DNA of 64,000 bases from Leptobrachium leishanense. Lineage: Eukaryota; Chordata; Amphibia; Anura; Megophryidae. Location: positions 150,634,101 through 150,698,100 of the forward strand of contig CM019065.1 in assembly GCA_009667805.1 (NCBI GenBank), read 5' to 3'. This document shows, piece after piece, positions 1 through 8,759 of this stretch. Both the position numbers and the translations under genes were made by a program. How positions within the stretch are numbered: the stretch's first letter is position 1; each line of letters opens with the position of its first letter. Under the pieces are notes generated by a model. That model worked only from the letters and a program-made list of their open reading frames with translations. It was not told where the DNA came from and searched no databases.

Positions 1-246
1 TTCCAGCTCTCAAAGCTTTGTACCCTGCTTGGCTGCCCAAAAACAAAGGATCCCTTTGCAGGTTTTCCTTATACTCAACATACGACTTTAGTTTATTCAG
101 TAGTTCCGCAAAGGAGTTAACCGTTTCAATGCAGGAGAAACTAACACTCTAGGCCGAAGGTCTCTGTGGAGGTTAAAATAAGAGCATGTTCAGATCACAT
201 TTGAACACAGATAATTTGGAAGAATATATTCATAAAAAAAATTATA

Positions 247-427
247 CAGGGTTATTCAGAGAGAGGGGAGACTCAGAAGAATGACAGGAGAAGTGAAAAT
301 TCTAGGTCAAAATAGTCAAACCAGAAAATTTCTTCCATTTATCTCACTTTCCAAATCAGCTATCTGGTCTACATTGTTCTTTTCTCCTGCCAATTCTCCT
401 GGTTTGCACCTCTCTCTGAATAACCCC
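247..427. mobile_element. Palindromic MITE, family P, copy 1
   Basis: The ends are inverted copies of each other: it opens with CAGGGTTATTCAGAGA and closes with TCTCTGAATAACCCC. The inner part (AGGAGAAGTGAAAATTCTAG and its near complement) extends the palindrome almost to the centre. Four more copies are in this window (625, 1018, 28982, 38554). There is no coding capacity. A DNA-transposon MITE is inferred from the inverted ends; superfamily is undetermined. Confidence 0.7.
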
Positions 428-624
428 GATAGAAGCATTTGCATTGCCCTGTGAAATTACAAGTGTGTTATCCTTACAGTGGAATTTACAAATTTAAGCA
501 CAGAGAGCATTTCTCAGTTTAGTTAGATCTCAAGTCTAGCTCTTTTAGCCTTAATGTATCAGTTTTGGCTTTCTAGTTTGCATAATTTTCATTTTTGATG
601 GGGAAGGGGAGGGTTAAACTCTAT

Positions 625-805
625 CAGGGTTATTCAGAGCAAGGTGAAAACCAGGAGAACTGGCAGGAGAAGAGAATCTAGACCAAATAACCGATTTGGA
701 AAGTGAGATAAATGGGAGAATTTTTCTGGTTTGGCTAATTTGACCTAGAATTATTTTCACTTCTCCAGTCATTCTCCTGACTTTCACCTTTCTTTGAATA
801 GACCT
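625..805. mobile_element. Palindromic MITE, family P, copy 2
   Basis: It starts CAGGGTTATTCAGAGCAAGG and ends TCTTTGAATAGACCTG, with the same inner palindrome as the copy at 247. It is AT-rich and non-coding. Confidence 0.7.
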
Positions 806-1017
806 GAAAGATTGCTTCCAAATTACATTTCCCATTTTGCACATTGGTTGGTAGCTGTAAACCAAAAATACTGCCAGAGGTACCATCAACATCACTGGCA
901 AAGTTGAATTATAGTTAACCTGTTATGTCCAGGTTTACTTTGTCTCAGGGAATTTATTATCATTTATATAGCGCCAACATCTATAAATTTGCTAGCCAAG
1001 TGGCCAGTAAATGTATT

Positions 1018-1174
1018 CAGGTCTATTCACTAAAGGTGAAACTCAGGAGAAGTGAAAAGTCTAGGTCAAAATAGTCAAACCAGAAAAATTCTTCCATTTA
1101 TCTCACTTTGCAAATCGGCTATTTGGACTACATTGTTCTCGTCTCCTGAGTTTCACCGTTAGTGAATAGACCTG
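1018..1174. mobile_element. Palindromic MITE, family P, copy 3 (variant ends)
   Basis: The ends read CAGGTCTATTCACTAA and TTAGTGAATAGACCTG, a perfect 16-bp inverted pair. The interior shares GGAGAAGTGAAAAGTCTAGG with the other family members. The changed but still matched ends suggest a distinct subfamily rather than decay. Confidence 0.7.
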
Positions 1175-1384
1175 ATAGTGTTTATGTAATTCCAATTAAA
1201 ACACGGACCTGTACAATCTGCCACTTCTGTTGGCATGCCAATCAGGGGTCAAGTCCTGGGGAAAAAAGGGAGGGAACTCACCCAAGAATTCCACAACCCC
1301 CCCATTACCTGAAGAAAAAAAAAAGGATGTATATGTAGACCCGCCCCCTGAGACTCATGTGTAACCAGGCATAGACCCCTCAGA

Positions 1385-2999
1385 ATTCTATCTATCCAGC
1401 ACAGACCCCAGAATTGTATATAACAAGCAGACCACAGAATTATATGCACCAGCAGAGCCCAGAATTATATGCACCAGCAGAGCCCAGAATGTATGTACCA
1501 GCAGCAGAGTCCAGAATTGTGCATACACGCAGAACCTAGAATTGTATATACAGTACCAGCAGCAGAGCCCAGAATTGTATATACCAACAGCAGAGCCCAG
1601 AATTGTATATACCAGCAGCAGAGCCCAGAATTGTATATACCAACAGCAGAGCCCAGAATTGTATATACCAACAGCAGAGCCCAGAATTGTATATACAAAC
1701 AGCAGAGCCCAGATTTGTATATACCAACAGCAGAGCCCAGAATTTTGTATACCACCAGCAGAGCCCAGATTGTATACCAGCAGCAGAGCCCAGAATTGTA
1801 TATACCAGCAGCAGAGCCCAGAATTGTATTTATCACCAGCAGAGTCCAGAATTGTACAGTATATACAAGCAGCAGAGCCCAGATTGAATATACCAGCAGC
1901 AGAGCCCAGAACTGTATATACCAACAGCAGAGCCCAGAATTGTATATACCAACAGCAGAGCCCAGAATTGTATATACCAACAGCAGAGCCCAGAATTGTA
2001 TATACCAACAGCAGAGCCCAGAATTGTATATACCAACAGCAGAGCCCAGAATTGTATATACCAGCAGCAGAGCCCAGATTTGTATATACCAGCAGCAGAG
2101 CCCAGAATTGTATTTATCACCAGCAGAGTCCAGAATTGTACAGTATATACAAGCAGCAGAGCCCAGATTGTATATACCAGCAGCAGAGCCCAGAATTATA
2201 TGCACCAGCAGAGCCCAGATTGTATATACCAACAGCAGAGCCCAGAATTGTGTATACCAGCAGAGCCCAGAATTGTATATACCAACAGCAGAGCCCAGAA
2301 TTGTGTATACCAGCAGCAGAACCCAGAATTTTGTATACCACCAGCAGAGCCCAGATTGTATACCAGCAGCAGAGCCCAGAATTGTATATACCAGCAGCAG
2401 AGCCCAGAATTGTATTTATCACCAGCAGAGTCCAGAATTGTACAGTATATACAAGCAGCAGAGCCCAGATTGAATATACCAGCAGCAGAGCCCAGAACTG
2501 TATATACCAACAGCAGAGCCCAGAATTGTATATACCAACAGCAGAGCCCAGAATTGTATATACCAACAGCAGAGCCCAGAATTGTATATACCAACAGCAG
2601 AGCCCAGAATTGTATATACCAACAGCAGAGCCCAGAATTGTATATACCAGCAGCAGAGCCCAGATTTGTATATACCAGCAGCAGAGCCCAGAATTGTATT
2701 TATCACCAGCAGAGTCCAGAATTGTACAGTATATACAAGCAGCAGAGCCCAGATTGTATATACCAGCAGCAGAGCGCAGAATTGTACATACCAACAGCAG
2801 AGCCCAGAATTGTGTATACCAGCAGAGCCCAGAATTGTATATACCAACAGCAGAGCCCAGAATTGTGTATACCAGCAGCAGAACCCAGAATTTTGAATAC
2901 CAACAGCAGAGCCCAGAATTGTGTATACCAGCAGCAGTGCCCAGAATTGTGTATACCAGCAGCAGAGCCCAGAATGGTGTATACCACCAGCAGCAGCAG
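1385..2999. repeat. 28-bp minisatellite with higher-order structure
   Basis: A tandem array of roughly 58 units close to CAGCAGAGCCCAGAATTGTA plus TATACCAA (28 bp), with 25- to 29-bp variants. Distinctive variant strings recur about 585 bp apart: TTTATCACCAGCAGAGTCC occurs near 1828, 2110, 2414 and 2696, and neighbouring units repeat in the same order. This shows a higher-order duplication on top of the basic unit. Because 28 is not a multiple of 3 and the unit has few stops, long open frames appear on both strands. I treat them as artefacts. Confidence 0.93.
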
Positions 3000-3005
3000 A
3001 GCCCG

Positions 3006-4193
3006 GGATTATACTTACCCAGACCTCCTCCCGCATGTTCCTCCGTGCTCCTGCACGCTGCCGCCGGCTTCTTCTGATGTGAAGACTGTGACGCGATCAC
3101 GAGAGATCTCGGCAGTAGGCCGAGTCACAGCCTTCAGAAGGCTGAAGACGGCGGCTGTGCGAGAGGAGCAGACAGGAAACGCTCCGGGAACCCGGGCCAA
3201 TCGAGGGAGCTGCTAGCGGAATGCGGGTTAATGCATTCTGCTAGCAGCCCCAGCAATTAACTAAAAATCGGCCCACAGCGGGAACATGCATTCCTGCAAC
3301 GTTCACGCTACGGGAAAAGTGCGGGAACGCTGTTCCCGCATGACTGGAGCCCTGATGCCAATGGTCATGTGACAGGGAAGAGCAGGGGAGACATGTATTT
3401 TATTAGTTTGTATTTCTGTAATGACTAACAATTTAATATTGCTGAACCCAGGACATACTTGAAAACGAGAGAAATCTCAATGTATCCTTCCTGGTAAAAT
3501 ACTTTATGAATAAATAAATGTAGGTTCTCCTGCTCTCCACTAATTGACTTCGAACGGGCTGACATTTTAATACAGAGGGCTGATTTTGCAATGTCCCTCC
3601 ATGCTGCAATACCTACATGACAGCTTGAGACCGTGCCCAGCACTTGACAGAGCTGTGGAATAACATCTCAATTGATGAGATATGCCATAGATTATAAAGA
3701 TCAAGGCAACACATTTCTACCTAAATAGTTATTCCACAAAGACTGGACCTGCAGAGCACATGTTCCCTTTACCAAGCACTGATACTACCAGTAGTAACAA
3801 TCCAAAAGGCTCCACTGTGTGCCGACGTCCTTACAATCTCACAGTAACACAAAGTTCATGTGTCCTTCAGACAATATCAAGAGGAGATAGCAGATACTCA
3901 TCTTAACCCCTTAGTCCCCCCCAAATAAACACATTATGTGAAACAATGGGGATTTAGTTACAAAATATGATCATACATTGCCTGAGCCTACCACAACACC
4001 AATGTACCTCATCACAGGACGTCCTATACTGAAGTGGAATCAGGCTGGAAACTGGCCGCCATTATAAGACAGGCGGTCATCTTGTTCAGAATAATGGTTC
4101 ACTTGAACAAAACTAGGTAGGTTTTAGCTGAAACTAGAATGAAGCATACATAGAAATTTAGGAATGTGTTAGATTAGCAGAAAAGCAATTAAA
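3006..4193. other. Non-coding stretch up to the ribozyme element
   Basis: The first 400 bases are GC-rich with small hairpins (for example around 3205-3245, where GCTAGC-containing arms pair). A SINE/LINE tail fragment lies at 3447-3520. The last part, from about 4030 (TGAAGTGGAATCAGGCTGG), may be the start of the retroviral LTR interrupted at 4194; I could not confirm an LTR start because no second LTR is present. No gene is seen. Confidence 0.45.
3447..3520 (+). repeat. SINE-type 3' tail fragment
   Basis: Carries the shared string CCAGGACATACTTGAAAACG, then TCAATGTATCCTTCCTGGTA and an AATAAATAAA end. The same tail ends the tRNA-headed SINEs at 20290 and 48873 and recurs at 29716, 40142 and 63115. 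Confidence 0.7.
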
Positions 4194-4405
4194 GTGAGAA
4201 GCAAGGGGGGGTGTTTGTGAGGGTCCTGAAAACGAGCAACAGCACAATGGCCTGCTCTACGGTGGGTGCCCGCTCAGGTCTCACAAACAAGGTTTTAGCT
4301 TGCTTGTGCCATTACAGGGATGAATTTTCCATATGCAAATCAGCCTGCTCTCACCCAGAAAGGGTGGCCAGTGCTGACTGCCAAGGACGTCATCCCTGCA
4401 CGAGA

Positions 4406-4471
4406 GGTGCAGCAACCCCCGACGATCGTTTCGGCCTTCTTGGGCCTCGTCAGGAGGGTATAGCTGACACC
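4406..4471 (-). ncRNA. Type I hammerhead ribozyme, copy 1
   Basis: On the minus strand this is the same 66-nt sequence as the copy at 4955-5020. It has the core CTGACGA, a 4-bp stem II with loop CAAGAA, GAAA, a 2-bp stem III with tetraloop GATC, and the cleavage triplet GTC. Stem I is ACCCTC with GGGGGT plus an outer CAGC/GCTG helix. Cleavage is predicted between 4421 and 4420 on the minus-strand transcript. The very short stem III suggests activity mainly as a dimer. Confidence 0.85.
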
Positions 4472-4634
4472 CCTCTAGGCACATCAAGCAAGGGGTCCAC
4501 GTCTGGATGACCCTTTACAATTATAGTGAGAAGCAAGGGGGGGCGTTTGTGAGGGTCCTGAGAACGAGCAACAGCACAATGGCCTGCTCTACGGTGGGTG
4601 CCCGCTCAGGTCTCACAAACAAGGTTTTAGTTAT

Positions 4635-4679
4635 ACCCTCCTGACGAGGCCCAAGAAGGCCGAAACGATCGTCGGGGGT
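4635..4679 (+). ncRNA. Hammerhead ribozyme, copy 2 (outer stem lost)
   Basis: The core CTGACGA (4641-4647), stem II, GAAA, stem III and the GTC cleavage triplet (4671-4673) are all intact, as is the inner 6-bp stem I. The junction with the inverted 101-bp partial unit lies at 4630/4631, so the outer CAGC strand of stem I is missing and the stem I / loop II tertiary contact may be weakened. Predicted cleavage is after 4673. Confidence 0.75.
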
Positions 4680-4954
4680 TGCTGCACCTCTCGTGCAGGG
4701 ATGACGTCCTTGGCAGTCAGCACTGGCCACCCTTTCTGGGTGAGAGCAGGCTGATTTGCATATGGAAAATTCATCCCTGTAATGGCACAAGCAAGCTAAA
4801 ACCTTGTTTGTGAGACCTGAGCGGGCACCCACTGTAGAGCAGGCCATTGTGGTGTTGCTCGTTCTCAGGACCCTCACAAACACCCCCCCTTGCTTCTCAC
4901 TATAATTGTAAAGGGTCATCCAGACGTGGACCCCTTGCTTGATCTGCCTAGAGG

Positions 4955-5020
4955 GGTGTCAGCTATACCCTCCTGACGAGGCCCAAGAAGGCCGAAACGA
5001 TCGTCGGGGGTTGCTGCACC
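4955..5020 (+). ncRNA. Type I hammerhead ribozyme, copy 3 (complete)
   Basis: Stem I inner strand 4967-4972 (ACCCTC) pairs with 5006-5011 (GGGGGT, one G-U). Core C3-A9 is 4973-4979 (CTGACGA). Stem II is 4980-4983 with 4990-4993, loop CAAGAA. GAAA follows at 4994-4997. Stem III is A4997-C4998 with G5003-T5004 around tetraloop GATC. H17 is C5005. Outer stem I: CAGC 4960-4963 with GCTG 5013-5016, and GGTG 4955-4958 with CACC 5017-5020. The internal loop in stem I is placed where natural hammerheads make their loop-loop contact. Every invariant core base is present. Confidence 0.9.
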
Positions 5021-5572
5021 TCTCGTGCAGGGATGACGTCCTTGGCAGTCAGCACTGGCCACCCTTTCTGGGTGAGAGCAGGCTGATTTGCATATGAAAA
5101 ATTCATCCCTGTAATGGCACAAGCAAGCTAAAACCTTGTTTGTGAGACCTGAGCGGGCACCCACCGTAGAGCAGGCCATTGTGCTGTTGCTCGTTCTCAG
5201 GACCCTCACAAACACACCCCCCCTTGCTTCTCGAAAAGCAATTAAAACCTTGAGAAAGATCTTGGCTGTTCCTGGCACGAAGGGACAGAATGAGGAATGG
5301 ATACACCAAGGTCATAGAGGCCCGCTGAGAGACAAAGGGAAGCATAGAAGATAGCCGCAACAAATAAGTACAGGCGTTAGGGAGGTGAGCATAGCCCGGA
5401 CTGAATGTAAGAACTAATCATGATCTGTCGAAACTAACATGAAGTTTGCCAATTTACAGCCAATTTAATGGAATGTCTTTGTATTAGACTAAGGGAGGTA
5501 TTAACCCATGTGGGGTGGGATAGTGTCACAGGGAGGTGGGCTAATTGGGATGTACCTAATTATGTATTCAGG

Positions 5573-5579
5573 TATAAGA
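5573..5579 (+). promoter_or_regulatory. LTR TATA box
   Basis: TATAAGA sits 77 bases before the AATAAA of the same LTR, the usual spacing for a retroviral U3/R boundary. A TGACGTCA palindrome (CRE-like) occurs at 5641-5648, but it lies downstream of the TATA box and may be chance. Confidence 0.6.
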
Positions 5580-5649
5580 CCCCTTGTCGGGGGGAACTCG
5601 GGGCTCAGTCTTTGCGATTCATTCCTGTCTGAGCATTCTGTGACGTCAC

Positions 5650-5655
5650 AATAAA
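5650..5655 (+). promoter_or_regulatory. LTR polyadenylation signal
   Basis: AATAAA directly after the TGACGTCA palindrome, within the presumed R region. Its position relative to the TATA box and primer-binding site supports the LTR reading. Confidence 0.6.
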
Positions 5656-5751
5656 GTTTGCCTTTCCTGAAGAGACTCGTGTCCAGACAATCCTTGCTCG
5701 TGTCCGGTCCGGCCTCGTCCTGAGTGAACCAAGTGGATTCCGGTAACATTT

Positions 5752-5769
5752 CTGGGGGCTCGATAGCCG
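5752..5769 (+). other. Primer-binding-like site
   Basis: TGGGGGCTCG starts three bases after the presumed LTR terminus (CA at 5747-5748). TGGGGGCTCG is the beginning of the tRNA-Pro-type primer-binding site of many gammaretroviruses. The following bases (ATAGCCGGGAT) diverge from the usual continuation by a short insertion, so priming by a particular tRNA is inference. Confidence 0.6.
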
Positions 5770-6850
5770 GGATACGAGGCCCTTTGCCGGCACGGCAACG
5801 ACTGCTGGACACTGTAGCGGTTGACTGCAGGTGCGAGTAATCCCGCTGGTTGGGCGTCCGTTGAAGGTGAGCTGACATCTGCAGGCGCCAAGCAGGATTT
5901 CCTGTTCAGTGGACCTCATCTCGTCCCAAACGGACCCCCGGCCCGGGAAGCTGGGACACCACCGAGTCCGAGGAAACAGCGAACAGCGCGGCGATAGGTA
6001 AAGTGTCTTCTATGTTTGTATGTCTAATGGAAATACCGGTATAAAGGGAAACGTCCGGCCATAGTCGGATAAGGAGACCCGCGGCCACGGTCTCGTTGAC
6101 ATACCGAACCCGCGCCAAAGGCACAGACAAGCAAAGGAGCCAGAGTGGCTAGCGCGTGTGTCTGGACCCGGGGGATCGGATGTTAACTAAAGGATAGAGT
6201 CTGTATGTGAGGGAGAAGGGAGCCACGTGGAGTTGCATAGTCATAGTCAGTGTTTGTAAATAAAGCTTCTACATGTGTACAACAGGAAAGAAGGAGAGAT
6301 TTCTGTGACTGGGCTGAGAGCCCTGAGTCAGTGCTAGTGTGTACGTCGGGTAGTGAAGAGGGCCCATTGGGACCAGCGGTAGCTGCAGAGGAAGTGGTGC
6401 CGGGTGGGTAGATTACCCATAGGCAAATTGGAATTGCAGACGGAAGTGTAGTTATAGAACGGGGTGCACATAGTCACAAGCAGTCAAGAGTTAGAGTTCA
6501 ATTAACGGGGTATAAGGAGCCAAAAGGAGGGATGGTGTGCCCTCGGCTAGTAGAAAGAGTTGAATTGTTTATGTATTGTTTTGTGCTGAAAGAATCTGGT
6601 ACAGTATGGGTTGTGAATGATTGCTGAGAGTGCTGTGAGTGAGCGCCTACTCGCCTAGCGAGAAAGCAAACTTAAGAGTGGACTCCCAAGGTACGTTTCC
6701 GGCTCAGGCGACAGCAGTCCGGCTACTAATGGAAGAAGCGAATCCGATATATATGAATTGTTGACTGAAGTACCAGACAGTAAATTTCAAGTGTTTTTGC
6801 TAAAAAGTAATATCTGTATTGTAAAAAGGTTACTGCCTTTAAGAGTAACA
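5770..6850 (+). other. Retroviral leader / packaging region
   Basis: About 1.1 kb between the primer-binding-like site and the first gag methionine. I see no gene and no second LTR here. Its position suggests the untranslated leader. Confidence 0.45.
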
Positions 6851-7069
6851 ATGGGTAACGGGTCATCCAAGCCCAATAAGGTAAAGAAGGTGAAGAAGGG
6901 TGAGACGCCCTTAGGGTATATGGTGCGGAATTTCGAAGCACTATATACAACACATGATTATGGCGTAGAGTTAACTAAAGAGAAATTAACAGGAATGTGT
7001 ACACTTGTATGGCCACTGCTAGTTCCAGACTGGCCAAAGCAGGGGTCAATGGACCCGGAGCTAATACAT
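6851..7069 (+). pseudogene. gag: Retroviral gag, matrix N-terminal fragment
   Basis: An ATG preceded by AGAGTAACA opens a frame starting MGNGSS, with a glycine at position 2 as needed for myristoylation. A lysine-rich patch follows (residues 8-19), then LGYMVRNFEALY, in the style of a retroviral matrix domain. The frame runs intact for about 73 codons and is then cut by the CR1 insertion near 7066-7070. An upstream in-frame ATG at 6758 also exists, but the Gly2 start is the usual gag form. Matrix proteins target Gag to the plasma membrane; this copy is broken. Confidence 0.7.
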
Positions 7070-7542
7070 AGAAACATAGAAAAATGTCGGCAGATAAGAA
7101 CCTTTCGGCCCATCTAGTCTACCCAATTACATGGATACTTTACCTGGATTTATCTTTTGTTTAGGATAGCCTTATGCCTATCCCATGCTTGCTTAAATTC
7201 AATTGCTGTTTTGGCCTCTACCACTTCAACTGGAAGACTGTTCCATGTATCCACCCAGGGGCGGATCCAGAGACTAGTCTCGGGAGGGGCACTTACAGAA
7301 AATAAGGTGTTTTAGCAGAGAGCCCAACTCACGAGAATTTACAGAGGGCCCGGCTCACAGGAGCTTACAATCTAGAGGAGCAGAGGGCCCGGCTCACAGG
7401 AGTTTACAATCTAGAGGAGCAGAGGGCACCCAGGAGCTTACAATCTAGAGGAGCAGAGGACACCCAGGAGCTTACAATCTAGAGGAGCAGAGGGCACCCC
7501 GGATTTTACAATCTAGAGGAGCAGAGAGCCCCCAGCTCACAC

Positions 7543-7900
7543 ATGGATTTGCCCCCAGCTCAAGGATTTGCCCAGCTCATGGATTTGTCCCAGGTCATGG
7601 ATTTGCCCAGCTCATGGATTTGCCCCCAGGTCATGGATTTGCCCAGCTCATGTATTTGCCCCCAGCTCATGGATTTGCCCCCAGGTCATGGATTTGCCCA
7701 GCTCATGGATTTGCCCCCAGCTCATGGATTTGCCCCCAGCTCATGGATTTGCCCCCAGGTCATGGATTTGCCCAGATCATTGATTTGCCCCCAGGTCATG
7801 GATTTGCCCCCAGCTCATGGATTTGCCCCCAGGTCACACATGGATTTGCCCCCAGGTCACACATGGATTTGCCCCCAGCTCATGGATTTGCCCCAGCTCT
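7543..7900 (+). repeat. Minisatellite CCCCAGCTCATGGATTTG inside the hAT
   Basis: About 18 units of 18 to 21 bp alternating between CCCCAGCTCATGGATTTG and CCCCCAGGTCATGGATTTG. Open frames through it read only as repeated MDLP or WICP, so I regard them as artefacts. The core resembles two other minisatellites in the window (62805-62935 and 63330-63460). Confidence 0.85.
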
Positions 7901-7930
7901 CACCTGGATTGTTGCCCCAGCTCCGGCAGG

Positions 7931-8192
7931 GGGTTGAGGGACCCAGATGCCGGCAGCGCGGGAGCGCCTGCCCGATCTTGAACAGTCCGTCCTGTGAAGT
8001 GGATGCGGCTGTGTGCGTGCGCAGCCGGTCACGTGGTCCGGGTAATCAGGTGGTACAGAGACTCAGTACCACCTGATTAGCCGGACCACGTGACCGGCTG
8101 CGCACGCACACAGCCGCATCCACTTCACAGGACGGACTGTTCAAGACCGGGCAGGCGCTCCCGCGCTGCCCGGCATCTGGGTCCCTCAACCC
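7931..8192. repeat. Long hairpin, ~126-bp arms
   Basis: Arms 7931-8056 and 8066-8192 are near-perfect reverse complements (for example GTCACGTGGTCCGG and CCGGACCACGTGAC) around a 9-base loop AGAGACTCA. It is GC-rich and CpG-rich, and would form a strong snap-back if transcribed. Confidence 0.9.
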
Positions 8193-8759
8193 AAGGGACA
8201 AATCTCGGGGGGGGGGGGGCAATTGCCCCGTTGCCCCCCCCTGGATCCGCCCCTGTATCCACCACCCTCTCAGTAAAATAATGCTTTCTGATGTTACTTT
8301 TAAACCTTTGCCCCTCTAATCTAAGACTATGTCTTCTTGTTTTGCTACTTTGTTTCCTTTTAAATATACTCCCTTCCTCTACCTTGTGGATTCCCTTTAC
8401 GTATTTAAATGTTTCTATCATATCTCCTCTGTCTCGTCTTTTTTCCAAGCTGTACATGTTAAGATCATTAAGCCTTTCCTGGCAATTTTTCTTCTTCAAG
8501 CCGTACACCATTTTAGTAGCCCTTCTCTGAACTCTCTCTAAGATGTCTATATCCTTCTGGAGATACGGTCTCCAGTACTGCACACAGTACTCCAAGTGAG
8601 GTCTCACCAGTGCTCTGTACAGTGGCATGAGCACTTCCCTTTTCCTACTAATACCTCTCCCTACACAACCAACCATTCTGCTAGCATTTCCTGCTGCTCT
8701 ATTACATTGACTACTTACCTTTAGATCCTCTGAAATAATAACCCCTAAATCCTAAGTAA

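Larger units (their letters stand above)
4194..5232. mobile_element. Hammerhead-ribozyme element (Penelope-like or retrozyme-like)
   Basis: A 1039-bp insertion flanked by a perfect 14-bp target duplication, GAAAAGCAATTAAA (4180-4193 and 5233-5246). Its ends are inverted: GTGAGAAGCAAGGGGGGG and CCCCCCCTTGCTTCTC. Inside are one forward unit (4194-4529), a 101-bp forward partial unit (4530-4630), a truncated reverse unit (4631-4900) and a complete reverse unit of 332 bp (4901-5232). Each of the three long units carries a hammerhead ribozyme. No reverse transcriptase or GIY-YIG frame is present, so it is non-autonomous. Hammerheads in terminal repeats, mixed orientation and a non-fixed TSD length fit Penelope-like elements or retrozymes; newt satellite 2 (330 bp) is another relative by structure. 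The family assignment is inference. Confidence 0.8.
5247..5748 (+). repeat. Retroviral 5' LTR, recognisable 3' part
   Basis: This stretch has a TATA box, a polyadenylation signal 77 bases on, a terminal CA, and a primer-binding-like site just after it: the order U3-R-U5-PBS. The left end is not fixed. The 14-bp duplication shows the ribozyme element landed here, so sequence from about 4030 to 4193 probably belongs to the same LTR. No 3' LTR is found in the window. Confidence 0.6.
7256..8255. mobile_element. Non-autonomous hAT element, 1000 bp
   Basis: It has perfect 15-bp terminal inverted repeats, CAGGGGCGGATCCAG and its complement, and a perfect 8-bp target duplication TATCCACC (7248-7255 and 8256-8263). 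An 8-bp duplication and CAG...CTG ends are hAT hallmarks. The interior has ~40-bp repeats around GAGCTTACAATCTAGAGGAG (7330-7540), a GGATTTGCCCCCAGCTCAT-type minisatellite (7540-7900) and a long hairpin (7931-8192). No transposase is encoded. Confidence 0.93.
7066..8755 (-). mobile_element. CR1-type LINE 3' fragment inserted in gag
   Basis: On the minus strand the end of a reverse transcriptase frame is readable at 8264-8676: LMPLYRALVRPHLEYCVQYW, LERVQRRATKMVYGLK and SLEKRRDRGDMIETFKYVKG are characteristic of CR1. The 3' terminus (low coordinates, near 7066) ends in the short TTTCTATG-type repeat typical of CR1 ends. It is 5'-truncated, as most CR1 copies are. It separates the matrix part of gag from the rest and is itself split by a hAT element at 7256-8255. 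Confidence 0.85.

Noticed and set aside
1385..2999. A CRISPR-like array
   Set aside because: Units are contiguous without unique spacers, and the DNA is vertebrate.
1388..3216. Several long open frames on both strands, up to about 510 codons, through 1385-3000
   Set aside because: They follow the 28-bp minisatellite, which is nearly stop-free in all phases. The peptide is only the repeat read in different frames, with no domain.
4211..5354. Open frames of 70-130 codons in the ribozyme element
   Set aside because: They appear equally in inverted copies on opposite strands and have no homology; the conserved signal here is RNA structure.
5641..5648. CRE (TGACGTCA) as an LTR enhancer
   Set aside because: It lies downstream of the TATA box, in the transcribed R region, so a chance palindrome is as likely.
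7543..8076. Open frames reading repeated MDLP or WICPSS
   Set aside because: Generated by the tandem repeat inside a hAT MITE.
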